Source of the DNA: a virus
Direction: 5' to 3' (one strand)
Virus record (IMG/VR): IMGVR_UViG_3300031251_000003
Location: 62,001 to 126,000 of that record
Length of the DNA: 64,000 bases
The notes beneath the pieces were generated by a model. It was given only the letters and a program-made list of their open reading frames with translations, was not told where the DNA came from and ran no database searches. Below are positions 23,918 through 32,926 of the stretch, piece after piece (positions within the stretch are counted from its first letter, which is position 1; each line of letters starts with the position of its first letter). The position numbers and the translations under genes were made by a program.

Positions 23918-24361
23918 ATGACGACGCCTTTAGAGGCAGCTTTTGATGTGCCTGTATTTGAGGAACCTGAGATTCAGGAAGATCCCATTGCAGATGACAC
24001 ATACAGTTTACTTCAGTTAGGATACCTGACTGACACAGTTACGATTGGGACGCATGTGATCCGTATTCGGACTCTCAAGATTGGAGAGGAACTGAATGCG
24101 GCCTTACTCGCTAACAAGTACAAGGATACAGCCGAAGAAGCAAGAGCCTTCGCAACAGCATTGGTTGCTGGCTCGATTGTTTCGGTGGACAATGCACCAT
24201 TACTTGGTGAATTACTCGGCCCCCGAGATGATGCATTGGAAGCTAAGTTCGACTTCATCCTTGCTAACTGGCATTGGGAGCCGATTAACCGGCTCTGGGT
24301 TAAGTACAATGAGCTACTTAATCGTGTTCGTGAGTCGGCAGACGAACTAAAAAAAGACTAA
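23918..24361 (+). CDS. Tail assembly chaperone, short form
   Basis: 147 aa, acidic N-terminus and helical body (YSLLQLGYLTDTVTIG; RIRTLKIGEELNAALLANKY). Located between the tail tube and tape measure like lambda gpG. Ends in ELKKD at a run of seven A residues, where a -1 frameshift can extend it into the downstream frame. Confidence 0.8.
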   Translation: MTTPLEAAFDVPVFEEPEIQEDPIADDTYSLLQLGYLTDTVTIGTHVIRIRTLKIGEELNAALLANKYKDTAEEARAFATALVAGSIVSVDNAPLLGELLGPRDDALEAKFDFILANWHWEPINRLWVKYNELLNRVRESADELKKD

Positions 24362-24372
24362 AGGCCGAGTCT
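24349..24372 (+). promoter_or_regulatory. Programmed -1 frameshift site
   Basis: Slippery heptamer A-AAA-AAA at 24349-24355 in the reading frame CTA AAA AAA, followed at once by a small stem AGACT / AGTCT. Shifting -1 avoids the TAA at 24359 and opens the frame that runs to 24675. Confidence 0.75.
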
Positions 24373-24675
24373 GAGTTAGTAGGAAATCTGTTGAGACTCT
24401 TAGATCGCCAAGGACTTCTTAAGGGAGATCTGAATATTTTGCAACAGAACGGATTAGCATGGGTCTTGGGTTATGAATCTCAACAAATGGTTGACTTCGA
24501 GAAGTATCGAACGATCAACACAGGGCTAGTGACTAACCCAGCTACCTCTAAGGGGTTCCTCAAGAGACTTCTTGATGAACAAGAGCCGCAAACGATCCAT
24601 GAATCAAGCGATGAGTGGATGACCCCTCAGTCACTTCAAGATATCGAAGCCTTTTTGCAGCAGACGGTTACGTAG
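24355..24675 (+). CDS. Tail assembly chaperone, -1 frame extension
   Basis: About 106 codons read after the slip, giving a fusion of about 252 aa with the gene at 23918. The frame reads without stops through the site (KRLKAESELVGNLLRLLDRQ). It has no good ribosome site of its own, so the fusion reading is preferred, as for gpGT of lambda and equivalents in myoviruses. Confidence 0.75.
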   Translation, partial: RLKAESELVGNLLRLLDRQGLLKGDLNILQQNGLAWVLGYESQQMVDFEKYRTINTGLVTNPATSKGFLKRLLDEQEPQTIHESSDEWMTPQSLQDIEAFLQQTVT

Positions 24676-24829
24676 TGTCGTTGCCGAACAGGGTGCCCAG
24701 GAGCAACATGAAAATCACGAAGGCAATAACTCCACCGATGACCGGGATGGTCAAAGCTCCGAGCACTACGAAGATCATTCCGAAGAAGATGAATAATCCG
24801 TACCCTATATTTGAAGCTAACTGTTTCAT
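24668..24829 (-). CDS. Hidden two-helix membrane protein on the opposite strand
   Basis: 53 aa (MKQLASNIGYGLFIFFGMIF ... GVIAFVIFMLLLGTLFGN). AAAGGATAAAAC precedes the ATG and a near-consensus promoter lies 22 bases further out. Two transmembrane segments joined by TIPVIGG. Its 3' end overlaps the tail chaperone extension by 8 bases. Could be a holin-like, superinfection or immunity protein; unproven. Confidence 0.75.
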   Translation of the reverse strand: MKQLASNIGYGLFIFFGMIFVVLGALTIPVIGGVIAFVIFMLLLGTLFGNDTT

Positions 24830-24850
24830 AGTTTTATCCTTTCAATCACT

Positions 24851-24878
24851 ATTATATCACTAATTATGTGGATGTCAA
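24851..24878 (-). promoter_or_regulatory. Antisense promoter inside tail module
   Basis: Minus strand TTGACA (24878-24873), 16 bp, TGA-TATAAT (24856-24851). Ends at the start codon of the tape measure gene on the other strand. Confidence 0.8.
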
Positions 24879-27167
24879 ATGGCCGATATAAGTAATAGTC
24901 CTTTTTTTGATTCAGGATCCCAACGTAGAATTAACCCTTTGACGTTTGATCCTGGGCAATTCCCTCCTGGTCAACCTACCCCAACTCATCCTCTGTTATA
25001 TCAGATTCCTACTGTTGGCAGAGAACAGGTAGACCTTACGAATATCCTTAAAACCAATCTAGAAGTACTGGTGGGATTAGGCAATCAAACAAATAGGAGT
25101 CTTGGAGGCATTAATAATCTCCTTAATAGGACTGTGCAGCACTATGACAATATGGTAAATAGTGCTCAGCAACTTAATATCGAAACACAAAAGGGTGCAG
25201 AACAAAATCAGCAAATGATCGAGTTCGCTCAAGCCAGAGAACGGGCAGAGAAGCAAGTCAATGCTGCTATGGAGAAAGGTTTAAACTCACTAAGAACACA
25301 GTTTCAACTTGCCGGAATGTTAAAGAAAGAGAAGATCACTTATGCTGATTCCCAAGGTAGACCAAGATCTATTGATTTAAATCAGTTTTCTTCTCTTCCA
25401 CAAGAACAACAAGATCTTATCAAGAGGCAAGTTGTCTCAGGTATAGCTTCGGCTTCTCCTGGTAAGGCATCATTCAGTCAAGCATTTCAGCATATCCTTC
25501 ACGGAAACCTTGGAGCAGCAGTTGGTGAGCTAGTACAGGCACTACCGGGTACCAGCGGATTTGCAATGAAAGCTGCCGAAAAAGGAGCAGCTATTCAAGC
25601 CGGTGCAGGAGAGGGAATGACAGGGATGTTACAAAGAGGGCTTGGAGGACTTGTAGCATCGGGTGGAGAGTTCTTGGTTTCACCGGCAGCAGTATATTTG
25701 GTTCAGCGAGAGGTACGCCAAGGGATTAGAGCTTATCAGGAAAACCTTAGAACTGGTATGCAGACAGGTCTACAGGGTGGTTCAGCAGTAACGGAATCTA
25801 TTGGAGCTAATATCCGAGCGCACTTCGAGGCGCTGAACCCCTTCGACGCTTTGACGACCAGCATGGCAGAACAGATTTCCAAGGGGATTATGAGTGAAGG
25901 GTTCTCTGGGCCGATAAGAGCGGCATGGCAGGACTCAGTAACCGATGTGGTCAAGCAGACTGGATTAGACGCTAGCCAAGCTCTACAACTAATGACAACA
26001 GCAGTAGACCAATTAGGGTCTAGCGCTGACCAGTTCCGTAGCAACATGGGACTCGTTGAGCTAACCTCTAAACAAACTACTCTAAGTGTCGAGCAAGCGG
26101 CACAGTCCATGCAAGCTTTACAGTCACAGTTCGCCCCTAAGGGTGGAGCAGCCGGTGCTCAAGCTGTAGCTCCTGGTGGACAAGTATTCCAATCTCAGAT
26201 CACAAAGTTCTCCCGAATTGCAGGAGCAGGGTTAGCTCAGAGACTAATCCCAGCTATAGGGCAGAATTGGCAGATGTTGGTCACCAGGGCCGGACTCAAT
26301 CCCGCTGATGCATTTACACCACAGGTTGAAAAGCAGTTCCTAAAAGTTTTGGATGCTAATGGTCAGTGGTTATGGAACCTCAAGAATTCAAATCCGCTAT
26401 GGAGAAATATGGGATTAGGGCTTTGGGTAGGTCATATGGAAGGTATGTCTCCACAACTATTCGATACCCTATTGGGGCCGGGTGTCCAGAATTCAGATGT
26501 TGTAGCCTTTATGAATGCAACCAAGGGTCACGGGTTAGAGGTTCAGCAAGCCAAGACTGCCGCTGATCAACTCAAGACAGAGACTAAACCACAGGCTCAG
26601 CATAGAGGATTCTTTGGTGGACTCCTTCATGGTGGTCTTCATGTTATAACTGCCGGTACCCATGAAGTAGGGAATATAGCTAGCATCCCAGGAAAGTATC
26701 TAGGGAAGGGTGTGGCCGAAACCCTTCGTGATGTCGGTGTACCGAAGGATCTAGCTAATCAGATCGGAGGAATTAGTGGTGAGACTGGTGGGGATCTTGT
26801 ACCCGGAGCCTTGTTCAAGCATCTGCCAATCTATAACGATTACAGTTTCTCGAAAACACAAAATCAGATGCTCAAAGTTGCTTCACAGCAATTGAATTCA
26901 TTGAATATCCCGAGCAAATACAGAGATGAAATCCTTGCCCCATTACGCGAAGCCAATTCTATTGATCAGCTTCGTGGATCGGCCGCGAAAGCATATCAAG
27001 ATCAAGTAGTGAAGATTGAGATAGACCTTCATCCTAATGCCAAGAAGTTGATTCTTGCTCGAACAGATCCATCCTCGCAGCAGAAGTACCACGATTCCCG
27101 CAGCGCTAAATCAGGTACACAGGGTATGCCAACTACAGCAAACAACTCATCCTATTACGGTCAATAA
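24879..27167 (+). CDS. Tape measure protein
   Basis: 762 aa, long helical stretches (NMVNSAQQLNIETQKGAEQN; ARERAEKQVNAAMEKGLNSL) and a Gly/Ala-rich hydrophobic middle, directly after the chaperone pair. Sets tail length. Short compared with many myovirus tape measures, implying a fairly short tail. The ribosome site is poor, perhaps because of the antisense promoter there. Confidence 0.85.
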   Translation: MADISNSPFFDSGSQRRINPLTFDPGQFPPGQPTPTHPLLYQIPTVGREQVDLTNILKTNLEVLVGLGNQTNRSLGGINNLLNRTVQHYDNMVNSAQQLNIETQKGAEQNQQMIEFAQARERAEKQVNAAMEKGLNSLRTQFQLAGMLKKEKITYADSQGRPRSIDLNQFSSLPQEQQDLIKRQVVSGIASASPGKASFSQAFQHILHGNLGAAVGELVQALPGTSGFAMKAAEKGAAIQAGAGEGMTGMLQRGLGGLVASGGEFLVSPAAVYLVQREVRQGIRAYQENLRTGMQTGLQGGSAVTESIGANIRAHFEALNPFDALTTSMAEQISKGIMSEGFSGPIRAAWQDSVTDVVKQTGLDASQALQLMTTAVDQLGSSADQFRSNMGLVELTSKQTTLSVEQAAQSMQALQSQFAPKGGAAGAQAVAPGGQVFQSQITKFSRIAGAGLAQRLIPAIGQNWQMLVTRAGLNPADAFTPQVEKQFLKVLDANGQWLWNLKNSNPLWRNMGLGLWVGHMEGMSPQLFDTLLGPGVQNSDVVAFMNATKGHGLEVQQAKTAADQLKTETKPQAQHRGFFGGLLHGGLHVITAGTHEVGNIASIPGKYLGKGVAETLRDVGVPKDLANQIGGISGETGGDLVPGALFKHLPIYNDYSFSKTQNQMLKVASQQLNSLNIPSKYRDEILAPLREANSIDQLRGSAAKAYQDQVVKIEIDLHPNAKKLILARTDPSSQQKYHDSRSAKSGTQGMPTTANNSSYYGQ

Positions 27168-28093
27168 TGGCTACGATATTCTCTCATCCAAATCTCAAGA
27201 CAGATCTAATATTGCGGCTAGACCCTACTGAAGTTGACTGGACATACAATCTCAATACTTCAGAGACAGCCACGTATGCAGGCCAGGTTGTTCAGATCCT
27301 CAGTGTGAACTTTGAGAGCTTTGTCATTCAAGGCAGATTTGGACGAGAAGCTAGAGATGATTATACCAGAGAAGGTGCGGCCCTAGTTAGGAAGCCACAG
27401 GGGAACCCGCTAACATCAGGAGCTTATGGGCCAGGATTGTTTCAAATGCATGAATGGTTCAAGCAGTATTTCTCTATAGCATCTCAGGGAATCAATGGTC
27501 AGGACAACTACAACCAGAGTCCGGTAACAGTAACCTACCGAGGAACTTATGATATCCCGGTCGATGATGATAAATCTGAAACTAGTTGGAAGGTATACCC
27601 AACTAGCTTTCCTAGCTTCCGAATTGCAAACGATAATTTCGCCCCGGAATGGAAAGTGGAATGTCAAGTCTATGAAGCGCCTAGTTCTATATCAACCTCT
27701 ACAATCGATGAAGCAATCGATAGATTACAGTATCAGCCTTTGTATCAGCCGGGTTCCAAGTGGAGTGATCCTAATCCTATCTCCGGTAATCCTACGCCAT
27801 CCCAACTAAGAGATGCAGCCCAAGCTGTATTCAACTCTTTGAATCAGGCAGCGGATATCTTTATTCAGAATCTACCGACCTATACTGCTTCAGATTTAGA
27901 AGAAATGATCGTAAAGGGATTCTCCACACCGCAGAGTGCTTCTGTTGGAAGTCAGGCGAAACCACAACAAGAAGTGATACCGGGTAACCTTTTCTCTGGT
28001 GATCCATTCTCGTTAGATCAGATCCTACCGGGTGTAGACGTAAATCCAGCTACAAATCCCAATGCTGCTGGGCCAGTGAAAGGAGGATCATAA
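27167..28093 (+). CDS. Baseplate/tail hub-proximal protein
   Basis: 308 aa, overlapping the tape measure stop. Beta-rich start (DPTEVDWTYNLNTSETATYA; QILSVNFESFVIQGRFGREA) followed by a flexible Pro/Ser/Gln-rich tail. By order a distal tail or tape-measure-binding protein. Confidence 0.65.
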   Translation: MATIFSHPNLKTDLILRLDPTEVDWTYNLNTSETATYAGQVVQILSVNFESFVIQGRFGREARDDYTREGAALVRKPQGNPLTSGAYGPGLFQMHEWFKQYFSIASQGINGQDNYNQSPVTVTYRGTYDIPVDDDKSETSWKVYPTSFPSFRIANDNFAPEWKVECQVYEAPSSISTSTIDEAIDRLQYQPLYQPGSKWSDPNPISGNPTPSQLRDAAQAVFNSLNQAADIFIQNLPTYTASDLEEMIVKGFSTPQSASVGSQAKPQQEVIPGNLFSGDPFSLDQILPGVDVNPATNPNAAGPVKGGS

Positions 28094-28645
28094 ATGGCAC
28101 AATGGGGAACACTTAGTTACATCGATGTTCAGGGGAACAGCCTTACTCACGACATCAAGATAACGAGCATAGATCAGCAGCAGTCCTTAGAAGGTCAGTC
28201 TTATCAAAGTCGTTCTAAGAGACATTTCTATCCTCGATCCCATATGCCGGGAGATATTCTCGTGGCTGGGATCTGTTCTAAGAGTAATCTAGGAGATGGT
28301 CAACAAACCTATCAGGCTTTAGCTGCATTTATTCGTCACCATCAGAGAGTGTTGTTAGGTGTACCTAGTGGCAATTTCCAGTTTAAAACAAATGCAGCAA
28401 GTAAATCACTTTTAACTTTGAATATCCCTACAGAGAATAGCGAATGGCAAGGATTCATTAAACAATTTGGAATGGTAAAGAAAGGAGTTTATGAACCAGC
28501 ACCAACTTACTTATTTAACTTCTTTGTTGTATTCGATAATTCTTCTGTAAATATCGGAATATCGAATCGTGTTTCAGCATATTACACAGCAGGGGCACAA
28601 ACTCCACCCCCGCCGAATTTGGCACAGATAATAAAGAACACTTAA
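28094..28645 (+). CDS. Tail/baseplate protein
   Basis: 183 aa, starting directly after the previous stop. Compact alpha/beta protein (YIDVQGNSLTHDIKITSIDQ; LLTLNIPTENSEWQGFIKQF). Its stop TAATG overlaps the hub gene start. Role assigned by position only. Confidence 0.6.
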   Translation: MAQWGTLSYIDVQGNSLTHDIKITSIDQQQSLEGQSYQSRSKRHFYPRSHMPGDILVAGICSKSNLGDGQQTYQALAAFIRHHQRVLLGVPSGNFQFKTNAASKSLLTLNIPTENSEWQGFIKQFGMVKKGVYEPAPTYLFNFFVVFDNSSVNIGISNRVSAYYTAGAQTPPPPNLAQIIKNT

Positions 28646-31206
28646 TGGAAAGATTAGTATACAATCCAAAGGTAGAATGTCTCATCATGCTAGAGGATGA
28701 AACGAGGCAGATAGATGTAACTCCTGATATCGTCAGCGGTACTATCAATCGACGCCTTAATGCCATGAGTGATATGTCTCTGACTCTTCAGAACAAGGAC
28801 GGGCGCTACACCAAGACAGATCTCATTCAGCCAATGGATCGTATCATTGTACGCATGTGTAGGGTTGGACAACCCTTCCTGACATTTAGTGGATTTGTCG
28901 ATGATGCTCCATACTATCAAATCTACCCCGGTACAGTGACGTTAGCGGCGAGTGATACACTGAAACTTCTCGCTAATACTTACTTTGATCCAGGACTTGT
29001 TGCGTTGCAAATGTGGTTCCAAAGTAAAGGATGGACTTATGATGCTGCTGCTGGGACTCTTTTGAAGTTTAGCAATGGCGGTGGAGTAGGTAATGACGAT
29101 CTCTTTGGGAACATGGGAGATCTGATTCAGTCCATGCTGATGGAGATAGCAAATTGGCCCAAAGACTCTATAGCAATTTATAACATTCCAATAACATTTA
29201 TTCAAAGTATTGCTAATGTATTGCAGGATGTAAATGCTGACGCCGAACAAACCTACAAGGAATCCGTGATTCTTTTGGATAAACTCTATGGTTCTACATC
29301 ATCCAATTTACAGAGTACAGGTGGTGGAACCATAACAAGCCCAGGAGCTTCGACGGGTGGCGGAAACATTAGTGGAAATGATGTAGCTAAGCTGGCTCTC
29401 AATGCTGGATTCTCAGGTGACAGTGCGGTAAAAGCTGTAGCCATTTCTAATGCAGAAAGTTCTTTCGTTACGAATGCCATGAACTTTAATTCAGATGGTT
29501 CTTATGATGTCGGACTGTGGCAAATCAATACCGTCCACACTTCGGGTGGAACCGGATTAACTGCGCCTCCCGGTGGAGTAGGAACCCTCAAGATGCCAGA
29601 AGATTGGTATGCTGTCAAGCCATCCCTGCCTTCCTCCGTTGCAGCATATATCGAAAGTATGTTCGTCCCGGCGACTAATGCCGGTGCTGCATTCTCGATC
29701 TCTAGTTCAGGTACAAGCTTCTCTCCTTGGTCAACATTCAATAATGGTGATTATCTATCTCATATGAGTGATGCAGCAGGATTCGTTCAAGGTGGAGCAA
29801 GTTCTTTGTCGGCAGGAACCTTGGGCCAACTAGCTAAAAATTCAAATGATACAACGCAGGCCACCACAAATCAAGCTCAGACGACAACCATTGCCGACAA
29901 CATTGTCAAGATAGCAGAGGGTGAAGCATCCAAGGGAATTAGGGAAATTGGTGATACTAACTCTGGCCCCGAGATCCAGAAGTATCAAGCTGTCACGGGT
30001 GCATTCGGTGAGGCTTGGTGTGCGTCATTCGTTCAGTGGGTCTACAAGACCGCAGGACGACCGTTGACGGAAACGGGATATACAGCGGGTGTAGGATCAA
30101 TGCAAGCAACAGCAGCGAGTAAGAATTGGGATATTGGTTCTCCACGCCCTGGCGATATCGTTATGTGGAGTGACGATCATACAGGGATTGTTACAGGCGT
30201 ACAAGGCAATCAGTTCTGGACGGTTGAAGGTAACTCATCCGATGGAGTAAACGCTCGTGGCCCATATACCATCGGTGTAGCGACTCCTGATGTCGATGGT
30301 GCTGTCCCGACATTTGCTCATCCATCGGGAATCGGATCATCAGCGGCTAACTACGTAGGAACCGATGCAAACACAACAGGTGTCGGCGGTAACCAGGATC
30401 TATCAACCCTTACAGTAGCACAAATTGCTCAACTTGGTAACCAGGGTGCATTCTACACACAGCAATTCCAGAGTTCGGATGTACTTCTTTCTCAATCTCT
30501 AACAGGTGCCCGTGCTTTAGCGAACGACCAGCCGATCCTAGAATGGATAGATACCGCTGTGCAGTCATCCGGTCGCGTCTACTGTACCACCCCAAGTGGT
30601 AAGTTTTTGGCATTCTTTCCAGATCGTTGGGGCTTCTTTGAGCGAACCCCTTACTTCCACATCAACGATATAGAAATAATAGATTTAACCATTAACAAGA
30701 ACGACACAAACCTTACTACACATGTGTTCACTAGTGGCCCAATCCTTCCAGCTTCCGGGATCACTATCATTGACCGTATGAGATCCATGGTGGCTTCAAT
30801 CGAGGATGAGGCATTTCCATTCTTCGTTCCGACCAGCAAGCCTCTCAATGCACTAGACTTCTTAAAGAGGTATGGTGCTCGCCCCTTTGTGAACGATATC
30901 CAGAATATCAACAACCCCTTCTTACTTTGGATGCACGGTTGGATGAAGTTCATCGAGCTATGGTCACAGAGATTTACTTCCAGCGCTTCGTTTACATTCA
31001 TGCCCGAGATTCTACCCGGTGGTCTAGTTTCTTTTGGTAATCGTGTCCAAATGTTTGTGGAGAGTGTAACCCATAACTTTGATTTGAGTGGCGGGTTTAC
31101 CACCAATGCAGAACTATCATCTCTCACCGCCTTGCAAGGAACTAATCAATTCCCCGATCTTACGGCTCCTGCACTTGAAGGTGGATTCGGAGTACAGACT
31201 ACATAA
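28645..31206 (+). CDS. Tail hub protein with lysozyme-like and CHAP domains
   Basis: 853 aa. The N-terminal 170 residues look like a phage hub domain (INRRLNAMSDMSLTLQNKDG). Residues about 245-370 hold a lysozyme-like/SLT domain with Glu271 in AISNAESSF and DVGLWQINTVH. Residues about 440-560 are a CHAP domain with Cys459 in EAWCASFVQWV and His512 in DDHTGIVTG. The C-terminal part returns to hub-like beta sequence. The enzymes would open the cell wall during DNA entry. Confidence 0.9.
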   Translation: MERLVYNPKVECLIMLEDETRQIDVTPDIVSGTINRRLNAMSDMSLTLQNKDGRYTKTDLIQPMDRIIVRMCRVGQPFLTFSGFVDDAPYYQIYPGTVTLAASDTLKLLANTYFDPGLVALQMWFQSKGWTYDAAAGTLLKFSNGGGVGNDDLFGNMGDLIQSMLMEIANWPKDSIAIYNIPITFIQSIANVLQDVNADAEQTYKESVILLDKLYGSTSSNLQSTGGGTITSPGASTGGGNISGNDVAKLALNAGFSGDSAVKAVAISNAESSFVTNAMNFNSDGSYDVGLWQINTVHTSGGTGLTAPPGGVGTLKMPEDWYAVKPSLPSSVAAYIESMFVPATNAGAAFSISSSGTSFSPWSTFNNGDYLSHMSDAAGFVQGGASSLSAGTLGQLAKNSNDTTQATTNQAQTTTIADNIVKIAEGEASKGIREIGDTNSGPEIQKYQAVTGAFGEAWCASFVQWVYKTAGRPLTETGYTAGVGSMQATAASKNWDIGSPRPGDIVMWSDDHTGIVTGVQGNQFWTVEGNSSDGVNARGPYTIGVATPDVDGAVPTFAHPSGIGSSAANYVGTDANTTGVGGNQDLSTLTVAQIAQLGNQGAFYTQQFQSSDVLLSQSLTGARALANDQPILEWIDTAVQSSGRVYCTTPSGKFLAFFPDRWGFFERTPYFHINDIEIIDLTINKNDTNLTTHVFTSGPILPASGITIIDRMRSMVASIEDEAFPFFVPTSKPLNALDFLKRYGARPFVNDIQNINNPFLLWMHGWMKFIELWSQRFTSSASFTFMPEILPGGLVSFGNRVQMFVESVTHNFDLSGGFTTNAELSSLTALQGTNQFPDLTAPALEGGFGVQTT

Positions 31207-32462
31207 TGGCATCAGATAGACAAATACGACGGATGACCGAACAGAGAAGTGTAATCATCAATAACGTCGATACGACGAATAACAATATCAGCATGACCGA
31301 TCAGTATGGTAGTACTCTCTCGGCATCTATCCACTTCGGAGATCCAGTCATCTCTGTCCCTAAACAGGGCGAAGAGTGGGTAGTAGAAAGGAGAAATAAC
31401 GACTGGTTTCTTAAAGATAAAGCTACTGTTGGAGTATTACCGACTCTCAATCCGGGCGATGTTTTCTTTACTGGTGACAATCTCATTATGCCTGGTGGCA
31501 ACACTTATGGAAATACTGTTTTCATTACACAAGCTAATCATGGATTCACTAATGGAACTGTGCTGTATTACACCGGAAGTGCTTATGGGAAGGCAAAAGC
31601 AGATTCTATGCCTAACTCAGAAGTCGTAGGTATCGTGAGTTCCGTTCAAGATGCTAATAGTTTCATTCTCACTACAAGCGGATTGATGACTGGACTCTCT
31701 GGTCTTACTCCTGGCGCTGTCTACTTCTTAGATCCAGTTACAGCCGGGGCGTTAACCACCACGGAACCCACTACAGCGGGACAAGTCAGCAAGCCTCTTC
31801 TGGTTGCTGTTAGTGCTCTGAGCGGTTTCTTTATCAACTGGCGAGGTAATCTAGTAGTTTCATCGGTACCCTCAGGAGCAGTCTTCGCTCACGCTGCCAC
31901 TTCAGCACCTTCCGGCTATCTAATCTGTGATGGATCATCCCAACTTAGAGCCACATACCCTACTCTCTTTACTGCAATTGGTACTACGTATGGATCAGTC
32001 GATGGTACTCACTTTACTCTACCCGATATGCGAGGTAGAACTGTAGCTGGGTATGCCTCAGGTGGACACTCAGATGTCGCCACTATCGGTAACAACGATG
32101 GATCCTCCTTAGCCAATAGGCGACCAAAACACCCTCATACATCTTCTCATACCCTAACACTACCTAATCACGGTCACTCCGATACAATTTCGGTTAGCGT
32201 TGTACCTGATAATTCTGGTTCAGGTTATGAGTTCGTTACACACATCCCTGGTGCTAATAACTATGGGACATTCGGGATGTCAGCTAATTTCAATACAGGT
32301 GGTAATGAAGGTCACGTAGCAAATGCCGTGGCTACTAAAAGTGGATCAGTTGATAACCCTACCTCTAACCCGGCGATTAACGGTTCGGTAACAGTTGGAT
32401 CCTCAGGAGCAGCAAATGATGCACCTTCGTATATCGTCCTCAATTACATCATCAAAATATAA
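31206..32462 (+). CDS. Baseplate spike/collar fibre protein
   Basis: 418 aa. N-terminus (ISMTDQYGSTLSASIHFGDP) suggests an OB-type spike base. Residues about 215-290 match the phage tail collar domain (APSGYLICDGSSQLRATYPT; THFTLPDMRGRTVAGY). C-terminus is a Gly/Asn-rich fibre tip with HPHTSSHTLTLPNHGHSD. Probably host contact. Confidence 0.75.
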   Translation: MASDRQIRRMTEQRSVIINNVDTTNNNISMTDQYGSTLSASIHFGDPVISVPKQGEEWVVERRNNDWFLKDKATVGVLPTLNPGDVFFTGDNLIMPGGNTYGNTVFITQANHGFTNGTVLYYTGSAYGKAKADSMPNSEVVGIVSSVQDANSFILTTSGLMTGLSGLTPGAVYFLDPVTAGALTTTEPTTAGQVSKPLLVAVSALSGFFINWRGNLVVSSVPSGAVFAHAATSAPSGYLICDGSSQLRATYPTLFTAIGTTYGSVDGTHFTLPDMRGRTVAGYASGGHSDVATIGNNDGSSLANRRPKHPHTSSHTLTLPNHGHSDTISVSVVPDNSGSGYEFVTHIPGANNYGTFGMSANFNTGGNEGHVANAVATKSGSVDNPTSNPAINGSVTVGSSGAANDAPSYIVLNYIIKI

Positions 32463-32926
32463 TGTCCAATAATTTCAAAATAGCCAATGGAGATCTAGTC
32501 GTACAGAGTCGTTCGTATGATCGAGTCTCCGGTTTACAAAAACTACAACAGGATCTGATCCTCTGGATTCTAGAACATATCGGCACGGATCCATCCACTC
32601 CTACCTATGGAAGTTCATTGGACGGCGGTGTAATAGATGGAAGCCCTGTTCCTTCTTTCATAGGAGAACAGCCTACTCAAGCTCGTATCCAACAAATCGT
32701 GTCCGAAGTTAGGAGAGTTCTTGAGCTTTACCAGCAAACCCAAATCAATAAGATGCAGTTAGAAATGTCTATCTTTAGAGGAAAGCACACCTTGAGCGCC
32801 GATGAGGTTTTGGCTTCTGTTGATTCCATCAACGCAGTCGTTGAAGGAGATCAGGTGATCGTTCAGGTAGGAATTTCCACAGCTTCTAACCAGTCTCTAC
32901 TTCTCACTATCCCGGCACAGGCTTAA
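32462..32926 (+). CDS. gp25-like baseplate wedge protein
   Basis: 154 aa with the fold pattern of the T4 gp25/lysozyme-like wedge family (LQKLQQDLILWILEHIGTDP; IVSEVRRVLELYQQTQINKM). Immediately before the baseplate J gene, the usual order in contractile tails. Confidence 0.75.
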   Translation: MSNNFKIANGDLVVQSRSYDRVSGLQKLQQDLILWILEHIGTDPSTPTYGSSLDGGVIDGSPVPSFIGEQPTQARIQQIVSEVRRVLELYQQTQINKMQLEMSIFRGKHTLSADEVLASVDSINAVVEGDQVIVQVGISTASNQSLLLTIPAQA

